Shown here in pieces: positions 57,876-64,000 of a stretch of DNA of 64,000 nucleotides (position 1 is its first letter; each line of letters starts with the position of its first letter). Source of the stretch: Marinicauda algicola (GTDB lineage Bacteria > Pseudomonadota > Alphaproteobacteria > Caulobacterales > Maricaulaceae); the NCBI RefSeq assembly GCF_017161425.1, contig NZ_CP071057.1:3287501-3351500 (forward strand), given 5' to 3'. The translations under genes were made by a program, and so were the position numbers. The notes under the pieces are model-generated. The model had not been told where the DNA came from, searched no databases, and saw only the letters and a list, made by a program, of their open reading frames with translations.

Positions 57876-58307
57876 TCAACGCAGTCGCTGCATGCCGGGT
57901 CCGAAGCCCGGCGCAGGCCGGGCGGTGAAGCCGTGGCGTTCGTAAAAGGCCTCAGCCCCCTGCGCGCACATCAGCATGATCCGGGCGCCGGGAAACCCCG
58001 CCTCGGCCCGTTCGATGAGCCGTTTTGCGATCGCGTCGCCGATTCCGCGTCCTCGCCATGCCGGACTGACGATCATATCTTGCATGTACAGATAGAGTCC
58101 GTCTCCCACGATCCGGCCGAAGCCTACGATCTCTGCGTCGCTGTCCTTGGCCGTACAGGCCAGGAGCGACCGCTCGAGAGCCTGCCGGGCAAGCTCCGGT
58201 GAAATCTCTCCCCAGCCACAGGCGGCGCGAAATGCGCTGAACGAGGCGGGTGGCGGACTGTCGTCTGTGAGGACAATGCCGGGGATCCGCACTGCTTTTC
58301 TCTCCAT
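57876..58307 (-). CDS. GNAT-family N-acetyltransferase
   Basis: A 143-residue GNAT protein with GFGRIVGDGLYLYMQDMIVSP, the acetyl-CoA loop AWRGRGIGDAIAKRLIERA (R-G-x-G-I-G), and the last strand AEAFYERHGFTARPAPGFG. Length is normal for single-domain GNATs. Flanked by terminators on both sides, it seems to be a single-gene unit. Substrate unknown. Confidence 0.88.
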   Translation of the reverse strand: MERKAVRIPGIVLTDDSPPPASFSAFRAACGWGEISPELARQALERSLLACTAKDSDAEIVGFGRIVGDGLYLYMQDMIVSPAWRGRGIGDAIAKRLIERAEAGFPGARIMLMCAQGAEAFYERHGFTARPAPGFGPGMQRLR

Positions 58308-58350
58308 GAGAATTGGGTAACACTGCGTGGATCCCGTCAGACTGGCAAGA

Positions 58351-58377
58351 AAACCCCCGGCGCCGGGCCGGGGGTTT
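58351..58377. terminator. Bidirectional intrinsic terminator downstream of the thiolase gene
   Basis: AAACCCCCGGC (58351-58361) and GCCGGGGGTTT (58367-58377) form a perfect 11-bp stem with a 5-base loop. The T runs on each side let it work in either direction; its main job is probably to end the thiolase message on the minus strand, about 70 bases past its stop. Its core matches the terminator at 57.85 kb. Confidence 0.8.
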
Positions 58378-58445
58378 GATCCTTTCGAGTCGGCGATGTG
58401 CTCCCGCGCCTGCGGGGGAGCAAACCGCGGCGCGGGTGACGGCGT

Positions 58446-59630
58446 CTACTGCATACGCTCCAGCGCCACCGCCGTGGCTTCGCCGCCGCCGATGCACAGC
58501 GAGGCGACGCCCTTCTTCAGGTCGTGGGCTTCCATGGCGGCCAGCAGGGTCACCATGATGCGCGCGCCCGAGGCGCCGATCGGGTGGCCGAGCGCACAGG
58601 CGCCGCCGTTCACGTTGATGATCTCGTGGGACAGGCCGAGTTCCTTGATGGCGATCATCGGCACCACGGCGAACGCCTCGTTGATCTCCCACAGATCGAC
58701 GTCCTTCGTCGACCAGCCGGCCTTTTCCAGCACCTTCCTCATCGCGGGGACCGGCGCGGTGGTGAAGTATTTCGGCTCGTGCGCGTGGGCGGCGGTTGCG
58801 GTGATCTTGGCGATCGGCTTCAGGCCGCGGCGCTCGGCCTCGGACAGGCGCATCATGACGAGCGCGGCCGCGCCGTCGGAGATGGCGGACGCGTTCGCGG
58901 CGGTCACCGTGCCGTCCTTGGAGAAGGCCGGGCGCAGCTGCGGGATCTTCTCCGGCTTGGCGCGGCGGGGCAGCTCGTCGGTGTCGATCGTCACGTCGCC
59001 GCCCTTGGTGGAGATCGTGATCGGGGTGATCTCGCGCTTGAAGCCGCCGTTCTCGTTCGCCTTCTGGGCCCGCTTCAGGGTCTCGATGGCGTAGGCGTCC
59101 TGGTCCTCGCGGGTGAACTGGTGCTCGCTCGCGATCATGTCGGCATACACGCCCATCGCCTTCTTCTCGTAGGCGTCTTCCAGCCCGTCCTGGGCCATGT
59201 GGTCCTTGACCATGTCGTGGCCGTACTTGAAGCCGGTGCGGTGGTTCGCCAGCAGGTGCGGGGCGTTGGTCATGGATTCCATGCCGCCCGCCACGATCAC
59301 GCTGGCGTCGCCGGCGTGGATCGCGGCGCGGCCCATGATCGCGGCCTGCATGCCCGAGCCGCACATCTTGTTCAGCGTCGTGGCCTCGACGGACTTGGGC
59401 AGGCCGGCCTTGATCGCGGCCTGGCGGGCCGGGGCCTGGCCCTGACCGGCGCCGAGCACGTTGCCCATGTAGATCATGTCGACATCGTCGCCGGCGACGC
59501 CGGCCTCGGCGAGGGCGGCCTTGACCGCCTCGGCGCCGAGTTCGTTGGCCGACAGGGGGGCGAGCTCGCCCAGGAGGCCGCCCATCGGCGTGCGGGCCAT
59601 GCCCACGATGACAATCGGATCGTCGCTCAT
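58446..59630 (-). CDS. Acetyl-CoA C-acetyltransferase (thiolase)
   Basis: A 394-residue biosynthetic-type thiolase that joins or splits acetyl-CoA units. The nucleophile is Cys90 in TTLNKMCGSGMQAA. GGMESMTNAPHLL, the late His in GGACALGHPIGASGAR near 350 and the second Cys in LCIGGGEATAVAL complete the site. AAGGAGATG stands before the ATG at 59630. No phaB or phaC adjoins, so the pathway (polyhydroxybutyrate, ketone body, isoleucine or fatty acid breakdown) is open. Confidence 0.94.
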   Translation of the reverse strand: MSDDPIVIVGMARTPMGGLLGELAPLSANELGAEAVKAALAEAGVAGDDVDMIYMGNVLGAGQGQAPARQAAIKAGLPKSVEATTLNKMCGSGMQAAIMGRAAIHAGDASVIVAGGMESMTNAPHLLANHRTGFKYGHDMVKDHMAQDGLEDAYEKKAMGVYADMIASEHQFTREDQDAYAIETLKRAQKANENGGFKREITPITISTKGGDVTIDTDELPRRAKPEKIPQLRPAFSKDGTVTAANASAISDGAAALVMMRLSEAERRGLKPIAKITATAAHAHEPKYFTTAPVPAMRKVLEKAGWSTKDVDLWEINEAFAVVPMIAIKELGLSHEIINVNGGACALGHPIGASGARIMVTLLAAMEAHDLKKGVASLCIGGGEATAVALERMQ

Positions 59631-59713
59631 GCGTACATCTCCTTGGAGGAAGGATGGTATCGATGTGAAAGCCGTCGCCTCGGGGGCGGCCCTCGGATAG
59701 GATCGGGCGCCAG

Positions 59714-60238
59714 ATGAGACCTTTATACCGCACTGCGTCAAGAGCGCTCGCATCTGCGAAAGAGCGGCTGACGCGCTGGCCGGGACGGCGTAACTGGCGC
59801 GAAGTCCTTGCGCTGGCGGTACTCTTCACGATCGCGGCCGGGCTGACGGCGCGCCTGTCACCGGGGCTTCGCGCAACGCTCGGCGATGACCCGCCGGCCC
59901 TGCCCGGGCTCGCCGGCGTGATGCTCGCCGCCTTCCTCATTCCCGCCCTCGGCGAGGAGCTGGTCTTTCGCGGGCTGCTCCAGCCCGCGCGCCTGAAGGG
60001 TTTCCGCGGCCATGCCGCGAGCAGCGCGAGCCTTGCCGCCTTCGTGGCCTGGCATCCTGTTCAGGTCTGGCTCGGCCTGCCTCATGCGCAGCCCGTCTTC
60101 CTCAGCCCGGACTTTCTCTGGCTGGCCGGCCTGCTCGGGCTCTTCACCACGTTCAGCGTGCACCGCTCGGGCAGCTTGTGGCCCGCGGTCCTCCTGCACT
60201 GGTTTGCCGTCCTGCTGTGGAAGCTCGCAGGCGGATAA
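59714..60238 (+). CDS. CPBP-family intramembrane glutamic protease
   Basis: A 174-residue membrane protein with about four helices. The CPBP (Abi) motifs are GEELVFRGLLQ (Glu81-Glu82, Arg86) and FVAWHPVQVW (His114), with a final LHWFAVLLWKL. These are the active-site residues of Rce1-like proteases. It is divergent from the thiolase and 88 bases upstream of the DUF2589-like pair; a shared role is not shown. Substrate unknown. Confidence 0.85.
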   Translation: MRPLYRTASRALASAKERLTRWPGRRNWREVLALAVLFTIAAGLTARLSPGLRATLGDDPPALPGLAGVMLAAFLIPALGEELVFRGLLQPARLKGFRGHAASSASLAAFVAWHPVQVWLGLPHAQPVFLSPDFLWLAGLLGLFTTFSVHRSGSLWPAVLLHWFAVLLWKLAGG

Positions 60239-60301
60239 CTCCAGAACTTGAATTCCGTAAAAATAAAACCTTTACGAGTGGTAGGCTTCGAGTTCTAATA
60301 C

Positions 60302-60325
60302 GCGCCAAAGTTTTATTGGTGGCGC
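60302..60325 (+). promoter_or_regulatory. Hairpin abutting the DUF2589-like start codon
   Basis: GCGCCA (60302-60307) pairs with TGGCGC (60320-60325), immediately before the ATG at 60326. The hairpin would include the GGTGG ribosome-site region and could hold translation low. Upstream, CGTAAA...TTTACG near 60255-60275 is a second inverted repeat in an AT-rich promoter zone. Confidence 0.4.
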
Positions 60326-60988
60326 ATGATCAACCTCAAGGAATTCATACAGGCCGTGCAGGACGCGGTGGTGGATGCAGCCCACACGGTTCGCGAGCAC
60401 AATCTGCAGCTCGCCTACAAGGCCTTCGACATCATCCCGCCCAAGCCGCCCGAACCCGACGAGGAGGATGAGCCCGAGGGCGAGCCGCCCCCGGATGGAC
60501 GGCCTCGCGGGTTGACCGTGCGCTCGCCCGACCGCGCCCAGGCCGGCCGCCGCGGCGGCAAGGGCGGGCGCGGCGGCAAGGGCGGGCGCGGCGGACGCGG
60601 CGGAGAGGGCGAACCTGCGCCGGAAGGTCCCCCGATTCTGACGCCGAAGCTGGTCGCGTTCCAGTTTCCCGTCGACACCCCCGACGGGCCGGGCGTGCAC
60701 ACCGCCTACGTGCCCATCGCGAGCCTCATGGGAACGCAGAATTTCGAGATCACGGAGTTCAAGCTGAACCTGAAGGTCTCGGTGGCGGAGACACGCGACA
60801 AGGGCGTGATGCTCTCGCTCGGAGGCCCGGCGCGCAAGCGCGCTGCCAGGGCCGGAGAGGCCGAGAGCGAGCCCGAGATCGAGATGGGGACGATCGAGGT
60901 CGTCATCAAAAGTACCCAGCCGCCAGGCGGCTATTACGAACTCATCCAGGGTTATGACCGGGCCTTGAGGGCCGATATCCCGGGCTGA
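60326..60988 (+). CDS. DUF2589-like protein with an RGG-rich linker
   Basis: A 220-residue protein in three parts. Residues 1-36 form an amphipathic helical start (INLKEFIQAVQDAVVDAAHT). Residues 38-105 are low complexity: an acidic Pro-rich run (PPEPDEEDEPEGEPPPDG) then a Gly/Arg/Lys run built of RGG and KGG units at about 72-92. Residues 105-220 are beta-rich with VPIASLMGTQNFEITEFKLN, which resembles the DUF2589 domain of the next gene. No export signal. The RGG tract suggests nucleic-acid or anionic-polymer binding, as inference. It forms an operon with the next gene. Confidence 0.7.
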   Translation: MINLKEFIQAVQDAVVDAAHTVREHNLQLAYKAFDIIPPKPPEPDEEDEPEGEPPPDGRPRGLTVRSPDRAQAGRRGGKGGRGGKGGRGGRGGEGEPAPEGPPILTPKLVAFQFPVDTPDGPGVHTAYVPIASLMGTQNFEITEFKLNLKVSVAETRDKGVMLSLGGPARKRAARAGEAESEPEIEMGTIEVVIKSTQPPGGYYELIQGYDRALRADIPG

Positions 60989-61038
60989 GGCCGATCCGCC
61001 GGGTGGGCGGTGCGCCATGACTGACGAAGGAGATGTTT

Positions 61039-61722
61039 ATGGCAATGAACGACGAACTGGTCTCGATGGCCCAGGCCTTCACCGGCCTTCCGATGCGCGA
61101 CCTGATCGGCGGCCCGCTTATGGCGGCCACCGAGGCGAACAACCAGATGGTGATGACGCAGACGCGGTACATGCTGGACACCGGCTTCAACCGGATCGAG
61201 GTCGAGGGCACCGACCCCAAGCAGTACCGCTATGACCCGATCATGGTGAACCTGAAGCTGCGCCGTCCGGTCGTCAGCGAGACCGTCAAGGAAGACGGCA
61301 CGACCGAGGTCAAGGTCGATACCGTCGAGACCGATGTCGAGGTGCCGATCCTGACCCTGATGCCGATCCCCACGCTGGGGGTGGACGAGGTCGACATCAG
61401 CTTCGACATGGAGGTGAAGTCCAGCTACGGCTCGACCCAGTCCACCTCCCAGGACAGGTCCCTGGCGGCGGAATCGAGCTTCGAGGCCAAGCTTGGCTAC
61501 GGTCCGTTCTCGGTCTCGATCAAGGGCTCGGTGGCCTACAGCGAGAAGAGCTCGGCTTCCAGCGAGGTCACGCGCAGCGCGTCCAACTCGGCCAAGTACC
61601 ACGTTCAGGTCCACGCCTCCCAGCAGGACATTCCGCGCGGGCTCGATCTGATCCTGAAGGCCTACTCGGAGAATATCGGCCCGTTCACCCTGCCCAAGGA
61701 GAAGGAGAAGCAGGCCGCCTGA
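61039..61722 (+). CDS. DUF2589 family protein
   Basis: A 227-residue protein. The N terminus MAQAFTGLPMRDLIGGPLMAATEAN and the mid-chain VPILTLMPIPTLGVDEVDISFDMEV are typical of DUF2589. A Ser/Thr-rich stretch (STQSTSQDRS and EKSSASSEVTRS) follows, and a C-terminal domain ends in a charged tail. AAGGAG stands 6 bases before the ATG at 61039. Function of the family is not established. It lies 50 bases after the RGG-containing paralogue, so both are probably made together and may form a hetero-oligomer. Confidence 0.82.
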   Translation: MAMNDELVSMAQAFTGLPMRDLIGGPLMAATEANNQMVMTQTRYMLDTGFNRIEVEGTDPKQYRYDPIMVNLKLRRPVVSETVKEDGTTEVKVDTVETDVEVPILTLMPIPTLGVDEVDISFDMEVKSSYGSTQSTSQDRSLAAESSFEAKLGYGPFSVSIKGSVAYSEKSSASSEVTRSASNSAKYHVQVHASQQDIPRGLDLILKAYSENIGPFTLPKEKEKQAA

Positions 61723-61798
61723 TCCCCCTTCGATGCGGGCGCGCAATCGACCCGGGAGGCGCAGGCCTTCCGGGTTTCGCGTTCCAGGGGGAGGGCGG

Positions 61799-62671
61799 TC
61801 AGATCCCGGCGCGCGCGCGGATCGTCTGCGGCGTCTCGCCGGCCTCGCGCAGGGCTCGCAGCGTCAGCGACCGGTCGCGCTTGGCGAAGCGTCGGCCCTC
61901 CTCGTCCAGCAGCAGCCGGTGGTGGCGGTATCGGGGGGCGGGCCAGTCCATCAGCGCCTGGATCAGGGCGTGGACATGGGTGGCGAAGAACAGGTCCTGG
62001 CCGCGGATGACGTGGGTGATGCCCTGCAGCGCGTCGTCATGGGTGCAGGCGAGATGGTAGCTCGTGCCCACATCCTTGCGCCCCAGGATCACGTCGCCGA
62101 GCGTTTCCGGCCGCGCCGCCACCTCGCCATGCTCGCCCTCCGGGCCCTCGCCCTCCTCGATGAAGGACAGCCGGTCGAAGCGCGCGCCGAGATGCTCGCG
62201 GCAGGCGCGCATGGACAGGCGCCAGGCGAAGGCCTCCCCGGCGGCGAGGCGCGCCTCTTCCTCCTCTTCGCTCATCGGTTCTGCAGGACCGGGATAGATC
62301 ACGCCCTCCGGGCCTTCGCCGGGGTGATGGGGGGCCCGCCCGATCTCCTCGGCGATCTCCCTGCGGGTCTTGAAGCAGCGATAGACGAGGCCGCGCGAGG
62401 CGAGGCTCTCCAGCACCCGGGCGTACTCGGGAAAATGCGCGCTCTGGCGGCGCACCGGGCTCTCCCACCCGAGGCCCAGCCAGGCAAGGTCCTCGACGAT
62501 CGCCGCCTCGAATTCCGGCTTGCAGCGGGCGAGGTCGATATCCTCGATGCGCAGGAGGAAGCGCCCGCCCGCCGCCCGCGCCGCCTCGTAGGCGGTGAGT
62601 GCGGAAAAGGCGTGGCCGAGATGCAGCAGCCCGGTCGGGGAGGGGGCGAAGCGGGTGATGAAGTCGCTCAT
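61799..62671 (-). CDS. gluQ: Glutamyl-Q tRNA(Asp) synthetase
   Basis: GluQ-RS attaches glutamate to the queuosine base of tRNA(Asp). The 290-residue protein equals the catalytic half of GluRS without an anticodon-binding domain. It begins with RFAPSPTGLLHLGHAFSA (HIGH-like), has LLRIEDIDLARC, TSYHLACTHDDALQGITHVIRG and the KMSKS-like FAKRDRSL. The zinc site seems reduced: YRCFKTRREI has one Cys where E. coli has C-x-C. It is convergent with the DUF2589 gene with 76 bases between. Confidence 0.92.
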   Translation of the reverse strand: MSDFITRFAPSPTGLLHLGHAFSALTAYEAARAAGGRFLLRIEDIDLARCKPEFEAAIVEDLAWLGLGWESPVRRQSAHFPEYARVLESLASRGLVYRCFKTRREIAEEIGRAPHHPGEGPEGVIYPGPAEPMSEEEEEARLAAGEAFAWRLSMRACREHLGARFDRLSFIEEGEGPEGEHGEVAARPETLGDVILGRKDVGTSYHLACTHDDALQGITHVIRGQDLFFATHVHALIQALMDWPAPRYRHHRLLLDEEGRRFAKRDRSLTLRALREAGETPQTIRARAGI

Positions 62672-62777
62672 GGCTCCCCTGCTAGCACCGGCTGCGCGCG
62701 GGGCGAAGCGATGGCTTCAATCCTTCGGCGCGGGGCCTATGATCGCGGCGAACCGCAACGGCAGGGCACGTACATTT

Positions 62778-63440
62778 ATGATCCTCATCGACGGACCGCG
62801 CATCGCGCCGAAGACCGGCACGGCGAAGAAGCTGGTGATCCTGTTCCACGGCTACGGCTCGAACGGGGCCGATCTCGCCGGGCTGGCGCAAGCCTGGGCG
62901 CCCGACTTCCCCGACGTCGCCTGGGCCTCGCCCAACGCGATCGAACAGGTGCCGGGCTATCCCGGCGGCTACCAGTGGTTCCCGATCTCGCGGCTCGATC
63001 CGGCCCTGATGGAGGCCGGCGTGCGCCAGGCGGGCCCGGCCGCGCAGCACTTCATCAATTCGGAACTCAAGCGCTGGAACCTCGCCGAGAAGGACCTCGT
63101 CCTCGTGGGGTTCTCGCAGGGCACGATGATGGCGCTGCACTGCGGGCTGCGGCGCGACGAGACCCCGGCCGGGATCATCGGCTATTCCGGCGCGCTCGCC
63201 GGCCCGGAACGGCTGAAGCAGGAGATCAGCGCCAGGCCGCCCGTGCTCCTGATTCACGGCGACCGCGACGATGTGCTGCCCCCGGCGATGACGCTGATGG
63301 CCGCCCAGGGCCTGTGCGCGGCCGGTGCGGGGGCGGAGTTCCACTTCTCGCCCGGCCTGCCGCACTCGATCGGGCCGGACGGGCTGGAACTTGGCGCGCG
63401 CTTCATGAAGGCGGCCTTCGCCGGGCGGTATGCGCAATAG
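62778..63440 (+). CDS. Phospholipase/carboxylesterase family hydrolase
   Basis: A 220-residue cytoplasmic alpha/beta hydrolase of the acyl-protein-thioesterase-like group. It has LVILFHGYGSNGADL, the nucleophile VLVGFSQGTMMALH (G-F-S-Q-G), Asp in LLIHGDRDDVLPP and His in SPGLPHSIGPDGL. The ATG at 62778 gives the family length; open sequence upstream is not conserved-looking. Substrates are probably short-chain esters or acyl groups. Confidence 0.9.
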   Translation: MILIDGPRIAPKTGTAKKLVILFHGYGSNGADLAGLAQAWAPDFPDVAWASPNAIEQVPGYPGGYQWFPISRLDPALMEAGVRQAGPAAQHFINSELKRWNLAEKDLVLVGFSQGTMMALHCGLRRDETPAGIIGYSGALAGPERLKQEISARPPVLLIHGDRDDVLPPAMTLMAAQGLCAAGAGAEFHFSPGLPHSIGPDGLELGARFMKAAFAGRYAQ

Positions 63441-63718
63441 AACCCGGCGTCCGCCGGCCGCGTCCCGCCGAATGCCGGCCGCACTTGAAATCGGCCTAGA
63501 TGCATGTTTTCCCGAACTGTTACGCGGCTGTCACAGCGGCGACACATGGAGTACTATACAGTCCGGCCCGAATACCGGGCCCTCAAGTGATTCGTTTTTG
63601 CGAGTCAGGGCTTTGACCGAAGGAGGCGCGTCTTCACGACGGTGCTTGCATACCGGGACCAGGCCAGCGCCCCGCAGCGGGGCGCGGCGGCGGTCTCGCC
63701 CTGGCGGGGGAGGCGGTG
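63441..63718 (+). other. 278-base leader region with two hairpins, no gene seen
   Basis: This gap before the HNH gene contains a hairpin GGCCCG-aatac-CGGGCC (63565-63581) followed by a loose T run, and GCGCCCC-gcagc-GGGGCGC just upstream of the start region (about 63667-63685). An AT-rich patch (TGTTACGCGGCTGTCACAG and ACTATACAG near 63517-63560) may hold a promoter. A 5' untranslated leader or a small RNA is possible; nothing specific was recognised. Confidence 0.35.
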
Positions 63719-64000
63719 ATGACGATGAACGTCTCCCGGATCGCCCCGCAGGACCTGCGCTGCCTCGTGCTGAACGCGGACTACCAGCCGCTTTCCTACT
63801 ACCCCCTGTCGACCTGGCCCTGGCAGGAAGCGATCAAGGCGGTCTTCCTGGAACGCGTCGACATCGTGTCCGAATACGACCGGGCCATCCGCTCGCCGAG
63901 CTTCGAGATGAAGGCGCCCTCGGTCGTGGCGCTGCGCGACTATGTCAGCCAGGACCGCCCGCCGGCCTTCACCCGGTTCAACGTCTTCCTGCGCGACGGC
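63719..64000 (+). CDS. HNH-type endonuclease, N-terminal part (runs off the window)
   Basis: 94 codons are visible. The sequence reads DLRCLVLNADYQPLSYYPLS, TWPWQEAIKAVFLERVDIVS and FTRFNVFLRDG at the edge. This N terminus is typical of a conserved alphaproteobacterial HNH endonuclease group; the zinc and HNH catalytic motifs would come next and are not in the window. GGGGGAGG precedes the ATG, and a GTG three bases earlier is also in frame. Role unknown; possibly DNA repair. Confidence 0.75.
   Translation, partial: MTMNVSRIAPQDLRCLVLNADYQPLSYYPLSTWPWQEAIKAVFLERVDIVSEYDRAIRSPSFEMKAPSVVALRDYVSQDRPPAFTRFNVFLRDG

Overview
The window is high-GC, gene-dense DNA from an alphaproteobacterium. Several gene orders point there: a small coiled-coil gene, zapA, 6S RNA and 5-FCL in a row; ruvCAB followed by ybgC; bolA divergent from a J-domain gene, cobS and cobT; aroB-aroK-xerD-accA; and comF-grxC-nitrilase-DUF1178. 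A marine prosthecate lineage (Maricaulales or Hyphomonadaceae) fits, but that is inference. No rRNA, tRNA, insertion sequence, prophage or CRISPR array was seen. Both ends cut a gene: an SLC13-type permease on the left and an HNH-type endonuclease on the right.

Layout. 0-3.3 kb: permease fragment, cell-division coiled-coil gene, zapA, 6S RNA, 5-FCL and a YmdB-type phosphodiesterase. 3.3-6.7 kb: a sugar-nucleotide epimerase and a subtilase/beta-barrel lipoprotein whose frame breaks in a polyproline tract. 6.8-14.2 kb: serA, then a six-gene minus-strand envelope operon (kdsB, histidine phosphatase, O-antigen ligase, sugar-phosphate transferase, transaldolase, glmM). 14.4-20.3 kb: yebC, cmk, aldo/keto reductase, pgi, tkt. 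20.3-25.7 kb: two related lipoproteins, a TetR-hydrolase pair, and a JmjC-fold oxygenase coupled to a Tat-exported repeat lipoprotein. 25.8-29.9 kb: ruvCAB, cfa, ybgC. 29.9-31.9 kb: a zinc-acquisition island bounded by two Zur-like operators. 31.9-43.3 kb: corrinoid adenosyltransferase, a regulator, transporters, cobST, bolA, a CorC-like protein, aroBK. 43.5-53.8 kb: xerD, accA, a sensor-only Cache protein, secA, a parvulin lipoprotein, mutT and an orphan Flp pilin. 53.8-64 kb: methyltransferase, comF cluster, GST, thiolase, a CPBP protease, two DUF2589-like genes, gluQ, an esterase and the HNH gene.

Most genes are housekeeping and tightly packed, with many ATGA/GTGA stop-start overlaps. Two downstream genes appear to start with CTG inside a CTGA overlap. 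Several convergent pairs share or abut palindromic stops (CTAG, TGATCA).

The most interesting candidates for new biology are: (1) the 2-oxoglutarate-type JmjC oxygenase sitting 3 bases after a Tat lipoprotein made of eight DxDxGxYADPxGxGR-like repeats, which looks like an enzyme-substrate pair; (2) the Zur-box-bounded DUF3299 / DUF2796 / ZIP zinc module; (3) the DUF2589-like pair, one member carrying an RGG-type tract.
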